Source: Emydura subglobosa
Taxonomy: Eukaryota; Chordata; Testudines; Chelidae
DNA length: 64,000 nucleotides
Assembly (NCBI GenBank): GCA_007922225.1
Contig: ML679973.1
Span: 5,184,597-5,248,596 of the forward strand
Direction: 5' to 3'
Below are positions 23,931 through 34,592 of this stretch, piece after piece. The notes beneath the pieces were generated by a model. It was not told the DNA's origin. It was given only the letters and a program-made list of their open reading frames with translations, and did not search any database. The stretch's first letter is position 1, and each line of letters begins with the position of its first letter. The position numbers and the translations under genes are program-made.

Positions 23931-24085
23931 TGTTGTGGTAGCCATGTTGGTCCCAGGATATGAGAGAGACAATGTGGGTGAGGTAAGATCTTTTATTGAA
24001 CTGATCTGAGGATGTCTGTGAAGCTCAAAAGCTTGTCTCTTCCACCAACAGAAATTGGTCCAATAAAAGATATCACCTCACTGCT
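23931..24085. repeat. Foldback interspersed repeat family R2
   Basis: The left part contains 'gtgaggtaagatcttttatt' and the right part contains 'ccaataaaagatatcacctc', so the two arms are an imperfect inverted pair around a short middle with 'caaaagcttgtctcttccac'. A related copy lies at 45331-45413, sharing 20 of 21 bases over the 'ttggtccaataaaag' core. Non-coding. Known widely in sauropsid genomes by appearance, but I cannot name the family securely. Confidence 0.6.
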
Positions 24086-24099
24086 AGGAAAGTTATTTA

Positions 24100-24350
24100 G
24101 ACCTTGTCCACACACACAGAATACTGATTTAACTAAATTGGTTCAACTCCCTTGTGTAAGGACTCTTAATTGATTTAAGAGTGCCCTCCATTGATTTAGT
24201 TTGTCAATTCTTTATTGACTTAAATTAACAATAGAAGGCACCCATGAACTCATTTAAGGGTGTCTATACTGGGCGTTATATTAATTTAACGAAATCACTT
24301 TATAAACCAATTTAGTTAAACTGGTGCAACTTTGGTGTGTAGACAAGGCC
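24100..24350. mobile_element. PIF/Harbinger-type MITE, unbroken copy
   Basis: The left end gaccttgtccacacac and the right end gtgtgtagacaaggcc are inverted repeats, extended inward by 'gatttaactaaattgg' pairing with 'ccaatttagttaaact'. The flanks are TTA (left) and TCA (right), a slightly decayed three-base duplication. It is 251 bp with no coding capacity. It belongs to the same family as the split element at 9352-13500 and served as its template for comparison. Confidence 0.75.
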
Positions 24351-24354
24351 TCAG

Positions 24355-24680
24355 TGGAACTGATCAAATAAAAATTTTAAAATGTCACCATTTTTTAAAG
24401 AAAATTTTCTATTGTAACTGTTCATCAAAAAAAGTTTCATTTTTGAAACAAGAAATATTTTTAAAATTAATTTTTTGGTCTGCTTAGTTACATAATGGGA
24501 TGTTTTTTAAAAAAATAATATGTTTTGGAAAATACATTTTCAGAAATTTCTTATTTCAAAAACACTAAACAATAATTTTCCTATGAACATTTTCAGTAAC
24601 AAAAAGAGCACCTTTTGACCACCCTTCCCCCCAAAAAATCAATTGAAAATTTTGGCCTGTTCCATTTCTAAGTAACATCT
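24355..24680. repeat. AT-rich low-complexity segment
   Basis: About 300 bp dominated by A and T runs, with words such as 'ttttttaaaaaaataata' and 'aaaattttctattg'. There is some self-complementarity but no clear terminal repeats. No gene or identifiable transposon. It may be a decayed AT-rich MITE. Confidence 0.4.
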
Positions 24681-24789
24681 CTTATTTAGTGGGAGTTTGG
24701 CGGTAGCTGACTGTTATGTTTGGGGTAATAATAATTGAGTTCTGAGGTGAATTACCAGTAATAATAATTATTATTTAAAATCTCTGTGA

Positions 24790-25470
24790 CAGTGTGATGG
24801 GATGACCACTCCACCCAGGACTAAAAGGGGCTAAGGTGGCCAGGTAGGCCAATTAACTCCACAGGTTGCACCTGGAGGAGGAACCAGGGAGCAGGGAATA
24901 AATTGAGAGCAGGTTCACCTGTGCAGGAACAGGTGGGGCCTGAATAAAGCCAAGTAGCTGGCAATAGAAGGGGGTTGCTGGGGAAGGCTGCAGGAAGGCA
25001 GGTAGCAGTCACTCCCTGGTAGAGGGAGGAGGGTATTGGAGCTGGCAAACCCAGAGACAGAAGTGGAACCAGGTGTGGTAAGAAGCAGTCCAGGGAAGGA
25101 GCAGGGAGGGCTAAGGAAGGAAAGCCCAGAACTGCTGCACTGAGGGTCCCTGGACTGGAACCTGGAATAGGGGGCAGGCCCGGGTTCCCCTACCAGTCAC
25201 TGAGAAAGTGTCCCGAAGCAGTAGAAGGGAAAACTGCCTAGAACTGCTAGGGAGAAGGGGGAAACACTGAGTGACACACCCAGAGGACTGTCACGAAGAG
25301 GATGCTGTGGTTCTTGGGGTGAGAGAGAGGCTGCAGACCAGGAGAGAGAGAGCAACAGTCTGAAAACTGTGGAAGGAGGGGTGTTGACCTCAGGAGATAA
25401 TCCCCAAAATGGCCAGGAGGAGGCGCTAGACCAGTGGTGAGCGGCGTGCCCTATGACAGACAGAAACACC
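24790..25470. repeat. Purine-rich segment, possibly an LTR-like repeat
   Basis: About 680 bp with a strong G and A bias on the plus strand ('gggagcaggg', 'gagagagagagc') and no protein-like frame of note. It begins 'tgtgatgggatgacc' and ends near 'ccctatgacag', so TG...CA-type ends are possible, but no partner LTR or primer site was found. A second segment of similar composition lies at 27560-28240. Identity unknown. Confidence 0.35.
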
Positions 25471-25559
25471 CATAGGCCCCAGTGGAGACTGGGGTCACTG
25501 TAAACACTTCTATAGGAAGACACAGTGCAAATGGCAAAGAGCTTACAATCTGAGAAACA

Positions 25560-26380
25560 AGTGAATTTATTAGAGACTAATTTAACAGCTAATTTAACAT
25601 TTAATTGAATCTACACTAGCAAAATGGAGAGCTTCAATTGGTTGAAAAAAATTGCTTCCTCATAGATCTTCAGCTGGGTATCAAGTTAAATATGTTATCT
25701 CATCAGAACAAATTCTCATTGGCTGATCATATCCTGAGGCTAGGACGCTGCTGCCTCACATCTTCTGAGGACAGCTAGCTTTTAGGAAATAAGTCTTTCC
25801 TGGATATCGCATCTGCTACACTCCTGCATGGGAATCTGAATGTAAAACTTCAGAAAAACCAGGCACTGAAGTATTAAAAAGGAGGTCATGGTTGGAGAGG
25901 ACTACAGCATCTAGAAGCAGGAGCTTCCCCTCATGTACTGAGTTCTTATAAGTGCCCGTCATCATGGTATCTGAACACCCCAAAGCCAGTCTTTCTCTCT
26001 CCCTAAACTTCAATGCTCCAATTGACCGAATTCAGTAAAACTCTCTAGAGTAATCAGGGATTGCCAGATGCCACAGCTTGAATCTCTAAAAATTGGAAGT
26101 CCCACCAAGTATGAGCCAAACAGAGCAAAGGAAAAATGCAAGATGGAAAGTTCACTCTAAAGTTATGGGAGTGGAATGGTTATTTGAAATAACTACACTT
26201 GCTATGGCAATGTTGGAATTGAGGTGAATACCTGTCCCATCTGTTCTTTTCTTCTGGAAGGACCATTCTTGAGGATGAGAAAGGAATTGTCTCTATGGAC
26301 CATTCAGTCCTTGAGCTTTCTGCTAAGACTGACAGGAAAGTTGCCCATTGCAGAGGTAGGTTTTATAGTGTGGACCCTTT
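25560..26380. other. Non-coding stretch, no gene seen
   Basis: Starts with the tail of an R1 piece at 25508-25560. The remainder has no coding frame or repeat I recognise. Confidence 0.5.
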
Positions 26381-26390
26381 TGGACTAGAT

Positions 26391-26567
26391 CAGTGGTTTC
26401 AACCTTTTTTCATTTGTAGACCCCAAAAAAATTTGAATGGAGGTGTGGACCTCTTTGGAAATCTATTGTCTGCATATATAGTTGAATTCTGTTCAGTCAG
26501 TTTTCAGTCTTTCACAGACCCCTTAGACGTAGTCAAGGGTCCATGGACCTCAGGTTGAAAACCACTG
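26391..26567. mobile_element. hAT-type MITE with 8-bp target duplication
   Basis: The element starts cagtggtttcaacc and ends ggttgaaaaccactg, inverted ends differing by one inserted base. It is flanked by gactagat (26383-26390) and tactagat (26568-26575), an 8-bp duplication matching at seven positions. The CAGTG ends and 8-bp duplication are characteristic of hAT elements. At 177 bp it is non-autonomous. Confidence 0.85.
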
Positions 26568-26575
26568 TACTAGAT

Positions 26576-27555
26576 ACTACATTGAGTCCTCCCCACTCAT
26601 TTTCCATAGAGTAACCATACTGCTATTGGAAATATTCATTGTCTTTCATTTCTAGGCGTCCATTTTATATCATTAATTTTCTAGCACTGTTTTATAATTG
26701 GCTGGTCTGAACTTTCCAGTTTAAAATACGTCTTACTGTGCTTTCAAACATTCAGACAAAACTGTTAGATAGAACAAGATGTTCTTATTGCGTTACCATA
26801 GAGACATCCACGCGAAAGTTTCTTGTTCATAATTGTGTTTTTAAGGGGGGCTGTGGTTTAGCTCTAAAAACTTGACAGAGAAGGACTTAAGTCTTTAGCA
26901 AGTATTGGTATAAACCAGTTTGGTCTGGGGGTAGTGAAGTGGCAGTCTCTATTCAGATCCTAGTAGACAAATGTTCATATCACAAAACTTGCTATTCCCT
27001 AGAAAGGCTAAGGACCGAATGGGCCACTGAGACTGAATTGACTTAAAACATTCAAAAAAAGAAAGAGAGGAAAAACAAACAGTTCAGGCTTTTCCTTAAA
27101 TTTTAGTGCTGATTTTTAAAATGGAAGATTTCCATTTGCACTCAGCTGAACTTTGCGTTTTAAGTGTACGCATTTTTAAGCAGCACTAAATGAACTTAGT
27201 GGTGGTGAAAGATACTGGACTGACAGCTCTACTCTGGAGACTGAAATCTTACGTTCATCTGCCCAGGCATAGTAGTGGCAGCCGTAGCTGTCTTTCAAAC
27301 CTGACCTGAAGAAGCCACTGCTAGGAGTGAGAGGTTGGTACAGTCTCTGGATCCGTTGACTGCCAACACTAGCGATACTTTTTTCTGTACTTAATAGAAC
27401 TGGTTCATTGCAGCTCTGGGAAGTGAAAATAAAGGAAAACAAAATAACCGAGGTAGCTGAGAGTCTCAATTCAGCAACATAATCCCTTGATAGGGATAAA
27501 GCTGTCTTTGGTTTAGACTAGAGTCTCTGGGTGGCCTGTACTAGGAAAAAAGTGT
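26576..27555. other. Non-coding stretch, no gene seen
   Basis: No recognisable coding region, RNA gene or repeat; ordinary intergenic sequence with modest A runs near 27055. Confidence 0.5.
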
Positions 27556-27559
27556 GTGT

Positions 27560-28240
27560 TTAAAACAGGTCATGAACTGGCTGGTCCTTTAAGGCAAGCT
27601 GAACTCAGCCTTGCCCATGACTTATCTGCTATCTTTCAGCCTCACTGATGAGCGGGCAACATAGGGACTAATTAGTGACCCCAGCTGGATGTAATGGGAC
27701 TTAATTAGAAAGACTGACCCCAGCTGTGGTAGGGAGGGGACTACCTGAACAGAGTTGGGAATGCAGGAGAGGAAGGAAGGAAGAACAAGGGGAGTTCCCT
27801 TCAGGGAAAAACATGAGGGAAGGAGGCTAAGTCATCCACAGGGAGTGGAGTGGGAGCCCTGACATACGGCCTATACAGAGCAGAGAGATTCTCTGAGACA
27901 AACTGCTGGAGTCCCCGGTGAAGGGAAGCAGTGGGGGAATCCTGCTAGCAAGAGAATTTCTGCAGGGGCCAGGAAGCAGGGGATTTCAGTCGAGCCTGAG
28001 AATGACAAAAGAACTATAAGTCTGAACACTGTTTGTGAACTTTAAGTTGTTTCTTTAGTCTCTCTAGAAGCGGAGTGAACTGTTATTTGACCTGGCCAAA
28101 GGACAGAGCCACAGAGCACCCAGAGTCAGGAGAAGAAGACAGCTGGGACTGGTCATTGTGAAGCCAAAGAAGTGGCCATCTGGAGGAGTGCGAGGCAACG
28201 TCCCCAGCAACGCTGTGTCAGGGCATGAGAGGGTACTCTA
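27560..28240. repeat. Second purine-rich segment, unclassified
   Basis: About 680 bp with strong purine bias, for example 'gaggaaggaaggaagaac', and frequent 'gggga' words. There is an internal partial duplication near 27670-27725, where 'gaccccagctg' and 'aattag' recur about 46 bp apart. Composition and length are like 24790-25470, but I could not show base-by-base homology by eye. No coding potential. Confidence 0.3.
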
Positions 28241-30465
28241 GAGGTGAGGAAGTGTGTTGGCCGCCTGGCCTGTTTGCTAAACCGTTTTAAAACTAGTGTG
28301 GAAAGGGGAAGCTGAGCTTTAACACGTTAGCCGGCTGAATTGAGCCCTTTTATCCTCTGGTGGGCCAGCCCTCAGGCTCAGCTCCACCCTCTAGAGAGGC
28401 TACAGCTGCCCTTTCTCTTGGAGTGGAAAGTGTAAACGCAGACCAAAGGAGTTCTTGTTTCAGAACCTTCAGACTACCTGTTTCGTATCAGTCCTAGGAG
28501 TCTCCCTAGGCTGGGGAGAGGAGGAAGAACGAACACTTCCTCCTTTTCTGACTACCCCAGATAATTTCCTCTTCTGGTTACATACCTGCCTTGATGAACC
28601 TAGGAGTAAACTCTGTGCTGGGCAAGCACAATATAGTTCTCTGGGGTAGGGCTGGTCCTTTGCCTGTCTCACTTTGCAGGGAATTAACCCCTTTCCTGCC
28701 TAATCAGATGCCATCACAAGATCGTGGATGTGAACATATGGCATTCTGCTTTATGGACTAACAGCCAACAGGCTATTGCTTGCCACTGTGTCCTTGTGTT
28801 TTATTATAGTGTTAACAGAGGTGAGGTACCTGGGTACAAAAAATTTTTTGTCACTAAATAGTATGTTAAGCGAATCTGTGTTCTCAAATATCCAAAATGC
28901 TACTAACTCAGTGGAGTTTAGGCTCTGTCAGAGATGATATATGGTCTGCGGTATCAATAAAAAACAACAGGCCATGCTGTTAGTTATAACCTAAGGATTA
29001 ACGGTCCCTGTTTGTTCTGATTTATGTGATGGAGTGTACTAACTCTGAAGCGGGTGGAAAGGCCTGTGAGACTCAGACGTGGCATGATCTCAGAACAGTT
29101 TCTTGCCCCCAGAGCCAAATCTGAATGCACAATTTAGGGGGCAGGCTTCAATGTTTGACCCCCAGTTTTAATTGGAGCCTGTGCCTCCTGATATTTTAGC
29201 TAAAATTTAATTTAGGATTTAAAGGCTCTTATTTTTAATTAATTCCTAGAATTAAAGGCTCAGTTTCTTCCCACTGTAACTCTATTTAATGGGGTTACAC
29301 CAAGGATGAATGTGGCCCTCGGTTTCTATGCATCATCATGTTGTACATGGCAGAAAGGCACAGAGAGGTGGTGTAGGTTCTGAACACTAGTCACACATGA
29401 ACTGGACTGGCAGAGTGGGATTGGGTGCTGGGAAGCAGGCTCCACTGCAAACTTTTTTTTTTTTTTTAAATGCACTGTCACTTTCTCTCTATGTACAGCA
29501 CCTAGCACAATGGGGGCACCAACATGATAAGCCTTGGCCAGTAAAATTTTTCAAAATTAATAAAAAAAAACAAAAAACCCTCCAACATAATAAGCAAGAT
29601 ATTTCAAATGACCCAATCGTTACCAAGATCAAGATGAAAATATCCAGTTAAGTCTATTGCTTTATATTTGTAGCTTCTATTTTTCTCCAGGTATTTGTTT
29701 TATTTTTAATTTTGATACAGAAAGGGGCCAATGCATGATCATAAGATAAGTGTATACTAATTGCCAAAGCACTTAAAAATATTATGACATCCTGTAAGAA
29801 CCATGCTATGTTGTGCATGCATATAACAAATTTTAGTGTGTTTTCTCCTTTTTGTCAGTAATGTGTTTTATCAATCAGAGTTGTGTCTTACATTCTTCCA
29901 TTATGAATAAATTAGATTTCCATTCTCTGAGCATTATGAGTTATGCTACTATAGTCTATAAGACATGTCATTGCCACTCTTTGATGATGTTTACTGAAAA
30001 ACATAATTCACTAATTCCAGTATTACAGACTTTTTGAGATGGATAGGACTTTGTATTCAGAGCTATGGAAAAGCCTTTGAACATTTTGCTCCAATATTTT
30101 TGTAAATCTTGGCAGGAAAAAATTATGTGTTGGATTCATAGTTGATAGTCAGTGGCATCTCCAGCATTTGCTATGGTTAGCTAAATCTATAGATGTTGGT
30201 GTTCAGTAAAATCTGGAAAAATTGTAAAGATAATTAACTGGATGTATTTCTGATGTTCTGTCACATTTCTTGCCAAACAGAATTAAAACAGAGTGAGTTG
30301 CCCAACTCCATTTCCTCAATAGCACTGAGATAACCAAGTTTCTGTAGACTTTGCAGTTATTAATGATCAGTTCAGTAAATTTTATCATCTTTATATGTCA
30401 GAAGGAAACTTTGATGAAGCTGATTTTGTTCAATTCTTGAGCAATGTCACCTTTAATAAATTACT
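28241..30465. other. Non-coding stretch with an R1 scrap
   Basis: No gene. An R1 core ('acctagcacaatgggggcac') lies at 29491-29520 in plus orientation, just after a T run at about 29452-29467. The rest is AT-rich unclassified sequence. Confidence 0.5.
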
Positions 30466-30469
30466 ATAT

Positions 30470-30790
30470 GACAATGGATAGCCCAATAACTGTTCAGGAG
30501 ACAGAAGAGGCAATTCAGGACTTTGGCATCTGACAGAGTTCATGGAACTGATGGCTTCCGAACTGATTTTTATAAACCAATTCAGGAATAGGTAGCCCCT
30601 ATCCTGGAAAGGCTCTTCACCAAACTATCCCAGAAAATATTATTTCCTGATATGAGAACTACCTTACTTACAGACATTCTTTTAAAAGCGTAAGGCAGGT
30701 AATAATTGTGGATTCTTTTGCCCTATGTCTTTGCCAAGATCTTACATGCTATGTCTGGCAAAGATGTTAGCCACTAAATGATACGTACAT
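30470..30790 (+). pseudogene. L1/Tx1-like LINE reverse transcriptase scrap
   Basis: Conceptual translation in two frames shows landmarks of L1-clade reverse transcriptase in order: 'PITVQETEEAI', then 'GTDGFRTDFYKP', 'ILERLFTKL' and, more decayed, the equivalent of the 'RPISLL' and 'ILAKILA' blocks. Several stops and at least one frame change interrupt it. About 100 residues of the N-terminal RT region remain; no endonuclease, no 3' tail. Ancient fossil. The pattern is from the L1 superfamily and differs from the CR1 copies elsewhere in the window. Confidence 0.7.
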
Positions 30791-30799
30791 GACAGGGAG

Positions 30800-32475
30800 A
30801 ATTGCCCCAATTAGCTGCTGATGCCTGGAGAATTTGTATGTGTAACTCTTCTCCACCCACAGAAGTGTACTATTCCATCAGTGTCAGTGGGGAGTCACAC
30901 AGGCACCCTCTGATGGGCAAATGGACCCCCAGGGAGCAGTAAATATAAACCTCACAGTCACCTGCTCCTTCCCCTTGTCTGGGGCACCTGGCTGCAGAGG
31001 TGTTGACTTGTGTACTTTCTCATGGTCAAACAAGGAGCTGGAGCATACTAAGTATTTTGCGGAAGACTAAATTTCCTTTCCAAAAATCCACTAGAGTTCC
31101 AGGAACAAGGGGACATCTCTAAAATCCTTTCTGAGCAATTTGCAAACTGTTTTGGTGGTGTTGGCATGTGGTGGAGTGAGGAGTGTTCCTAAATCTCTTG
31201 CCATTTGTTGCCTGTGGCTGCAATTCCAGTTTTCAGCATAGCCACCGATTAATAGGTTATTTCAGTGGCTGGAGAAATAAATGAAAGCCACCTTTGTCTT
31301 GTTGATATGACATGATAGTTGTGAGGGTCAGATGCTAGCAAACCATTAACTGATAGGCACAGCTCCTCCCCACCTGACCAAGAGGAATTGGCTCATTTTA
31401 GGCCAGCTGGCAGAAGTGCTCCCCTAGCATGGTGATTAAAGTCATGCTTAGGGTACTCTGCTGGAAGTGAATCCAATCAGCCACTGCAGAAGGACCTGCT
31501 CATTGACTGACTTGATTCGAGTGGTCTGGCCCCTCAGCTAGTAGATGACATGGCATGAGAGAAATTGGTATGTATTAAATGCTGTGTGACTGTTTTCAAT
31601 CAAACACTTATTTCTCAAGAGGCCAAGGTAGCTCCCAGGTCTCAGCAGAGGCAAAGGACACTTCAGCACCACCATCCAGTAACTGAAACTTTGTTTTTAT
31701 TTGCTAGGTTTGTCTATCCATTTCTAAGGGCCTCATCCCTCTTACACCTAGATGCCAGATTCATGAATAAGAGCCGTGTCCCTCTCCCCTGCATGCAGCC
31801 CGCAGCCTCTCCACCCTGCTTGGTGTTGTTCGGTGTTTCTCACGTTACACCGCGTTGCTGGCTCCACACTCCAGTTAACTTTATTTTTGATAACATCTTG
31901 GTGTGATTTTCACAGGTTCGTGTGTGTCCCCTTGACGTGGAATTGCTGGCGTACAACACCCCTGAAAATTAGGCCTGTGGGTATGCATGCCACTTGAAGA
32001 TGGGTAGTGCAGAGACCAGGGTCCAGACAGGTCCAATGTAGCTTACCCAAGCCTACAACCCAACCTGCCGTTCATAGAGGTGCAAGCTGCACGTCCCTCG
32101 ATGCTCTCTTCCTTCCAGAACTGCTGCAGATGCTAAGAGGGAGATTGCACAGGGCTAGCCCAGAGTGTCATCCCCCACAAGCCACAACCTCTGCTGGCAG
32201 GATGCACGCTGGGCCCTGTTGTTCCCATGAGGTCACAGGCCTGCAGGGATTAAAAACTGAGTATGGCAAGCAGGGGCAGGGCTGGTTCGTGAGGGGTTGC
32301 ACCTTAGCTTGGACCCTCCCATGTGGGAATGCCTGGTCTCTACATACTAAAACAAGAGGTGAGCAGGTGGGTGCTGGTTTTAGGGGGGTGATGCTCCACC
32401 TTTAGTTGAGCCAGGCAGGGAGATGACTTGGCTGAAGAGGGAGCATCACCGGCAGGGAGGAAACTGGGCTTGGCA
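30800..32475. other. Upstream flank of the CpG island, no gene recognised
   Basis: No coding frame with recognisable homology. The GC content rises toward the right. A 132-codon frame at 32007-32405 starts with GTG and has no recognisable domain. Upstream regulatory elements may lie here but none can be identified by eye. Confidence 0.45.
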
Positions 32476-33262
32476 TGAAGCTGGCCCCGTCGCTGGCTGA
32501 GTCACTGGACGGGGCTGCCGGCGGGGGCCAGCGACCGACTTGGGGCGGTGCGGCCGGAGGGCAGGGCGGAACCCGGCGCCGTGTCATGCAGACCGGGGGT
32601 TTTCTGGCAAGTGCCCGGCGGCCGTTTGGGCAGCCCTTGGCTGGGCCGGGCTGGCGGCGGGGGATGAGGGCGGGGATGAACAGGCGTGCCCGCCTCTCGG
32701 CCGAGCCGCGCCCGGCAGTTTGAGTCGGCGGCGGGCGGGTGTCTGCCGCTCTCCGGCGTGCGGGGGCGAAGAGCTCGGGGGTAGTGGGGGAGGCCCGGCC
32801 GGAGCAGGAGCGGAGCCCGCGGGCTAGGAGGCAGGCGCTCGGGCGGGGCGGGCCGGGGCGGAGCGGAGCCCGCGGGCGGGCAGGGGCAGGCGTCGCCCGG
32901 GCGGGGTGGCATCCCGGCGCAGCGGGCGGCGGCTGCTGCTGCAGCTCGGCCAGGCCGCCAGGCTGCGCTCGCGGGCCGGTTCGGAGCCTGGCGGACGTCC
33001 CCGGGCTAGCGGGGCTCCGGAGCGCCAGAGCCTCCCGGGGAGCGGGAGGTGCAGGCGGCCGGTCCCGGGACAGCGGCGGGAGCGGAGCCGGAGCCGGAGC
33101 CGGAGCGCCGCCGGCGGCGGCTGCAGTGGGGACTCCGCTAGGCTGGGGCAGCCGCCTGCGCTTCCCCCCCGGGGGGGCTTCGGAGCTGGCCGCGAGGCGC
33201 GGAGCCGCCGGTGCCCGGGGAGGGGGAGCGAGGTGCCCGCGGAGCCCCTCTCCCTGCCCGGC

Positions 33263-33332
33263 ATGACTCCCCGCGGCCCCGGCGGCTGGGGGCTCTTGGT
33301 CGGCTCCTTGGCCGCGCTCCTGGCTCTGCGAG
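33263..33332 (+). CDS. First coding exon of an unidentified secreted or membrane protein
   Basis: The ATG at 33263 has a G at -3 and is the first ATG in its frame for at least 350 bases upstream, although the frame itself stays open. It encodes MTPRGPGGWGLLVGSLAALL followed by ALR, a short basic-glycine start then a hydrophobic leucine/alanine core: a typical signal peptide. The exon ends AG|GTGAGT (33333 onward), a consensus donor, after 23 codons plus one base (phase 1). A signal-peptide exon ending in phase 1 is common in extracellular modular proteins, including immunoglobulin-superfamily members, receptors and adhesion proteins. No following exon could be recognised up to 64 kb, so intron 1 probably exceeds 30 kb. 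I cannot name the gene. Confidence 0.6.
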
Positions 33333-33370
33333 GTGAGTGGCCCGCTGGGCGAGCTGCGGGCTCCGGAGGA

Positions 33371-33460
33371 GGGGGGGGGGGGGGGGGCCGGGGGGCCCGG
33401 CCCGGGGGGGGGGGGGGGGGGGGCCCCCCCCCCCCCCCCAACCCCCCCCCCCGGGGGGGG
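33371..33460. repeat. Homopolymeric G/C tract just inside intron 1
   Basis: The region contains G17 (33371-33387), then G20 (33404-33423) directly followed by C16 (33424-33439), AA, C11 and G8. The G20/C16 junction is a perfect inverted repeat with no loop. It could form G-quadruplex or hairpin structures, but such tracts also arise from unresolved base-calling in GC-rich islands. It lies 38 bp after the splice donor. Confidence 0.8.
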
Positions 33461-34592
33461 CGCCGGCGGCCCACCGGCCCTCCGCCTTCACCCCGACCCC
33501 GGGGCGGGACGTGAGCGCCCAACTTTTCCGGTGCCCGGGGAAGCGATCGCCCCCCAGGCGGCTCAGGCTCGGGCCGGGAGGGGAGGGTGGCACCCAGGCA
33601 CCGAGCGCTTCTCCAGTGCATGGGGCGGGGGGGGACCCAAAGCAAGTCGGCCGGGAGTCCCAGAGACGGTCTGATCCGCCGCTCGCCCGGCTCCCGAGGT
33701 GCCTGGCCCTGGAGGGGCTGGGGCAATGGATGCGCCTGGGCCGGCAGAGGTTTTGATTTGTGTCCGGACCGGGCTCGGTGACCTTTTAAGGAGCAGCTGC
33801 CTGCGCCGTGGCTCGTTGACTGAGCGGGAAGTGTGCGGGTTGCTCGTGTAGTAGTTTTTCATGCAGAGGGGTGTGATGGAGTTGTTACATTGCAACCCGG
33901 CATGGAGAGGAGCGCGTTTCCTTTCCTCTCCCGGAGTCTGTGTTCCCATGGGCGTTTTCTGTTGAGCCCTTGAACCTGCTTTTTACAAGGACCGTATTTC
34001 AGTTCATGTTCACTGGCCTGGCCCCGGCATATCTCCGAGATGGCTTCACGCTCCAGGAGGGAGATCGTGATTTACAACTTCGATTCTCAGCACAAGGCAA
34101 CTTTCCGCCAGTAGGGCAAAGCCTGTCTGTGAGCGAGACAGAGCTTTCTCAGGGACCGGGCCGAGACTATGGCATGAACTCCCACAGGATCATCCCAAAC
34201 CTCACTGCCTTCAGCTGCGAGAGCAAAGTGCATTTCTCCAAACTGCCCTCTCTGACGTTAACACACCAGCCTCAACCCATGCCGCTACCAAAACAAAACG
34301 CTGCCCTGCATTCATAGTTCTCCTCTGGAGGAGGGCATGAGAGAGTTCAGACTACACACAAGATGTTAGTTACATGCTAGTTAGTTAAATGCACCACTGC
34401 AAAGTGCTCAGATACTAAGGTGATAGGAGCAATATAAGAGCCTGTCTCGAGTTGAATCTTCAGACTCATCCTTTGATCAGTTAGTTATGCCTGTTACTGA
34501 AAAGAGAGCATACTTGAGGGTCTGCATTGTATATGCTATGCTATGATCCTTTTCCTCTCCATAGTTTAGCTATAATTCCTCTAAGATACTGG

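Larger units (their letters stand above)
32480..33860 (+). promoter_or_regulatory. CpG island promoter and first exon region
   Basis: About 1.4 kb of very GC-rich sequence with dense CpG, in contrast to the surrounding sequence. GC boxes of the GGGCGG type occur, for example at 32841-32850 and nearby. A local duplication is visible: 'cggagcccgcgggc' recurs about 53 bp apart near 32810 and 32863. A hexamer run of GAGCCG lies at about 33085-33106. No TATA box is obvious, as expected for a CpG promoter. It surrounds the signal-peptide exon at 33263-33332 and most likely drives rightward transcription; activity on the opposite strand cannot be excluded. Transcription start not determinable. Confidence 0.75.

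Noticed and set aside
24790..28240. The two purine-rich segments as paired LTRs of one provirus
   Set aside because: The 2.1 kb between them contains an unrelated hAT MITE and no retroviral protein motif, and the ends do not match by eye.
32007..32405. 132-codon frame upstream of the CpG island
   Set aside because: Starts at GTG, no domain, no splice context, composition unremarkable.
32906..33262. In-frame N-terminal extension upstream of the signal-peptide ATG
   Set aside because: The extension begins at a GTG, has no ATG, and is Arg/Pro/Gly-rich as any frame in a CpG island would be. A signal peptide at the ATG of 33263 is the better start.
32824..33726. A 300-codon proline/arginine-rich frame on the minus strand in the CpG island
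   Set aside because: It runs across the homopolymeric G/C tract and antisense to the signal exon; its composition simply reflects GC-rich sequence. No domain, no conserved motif.
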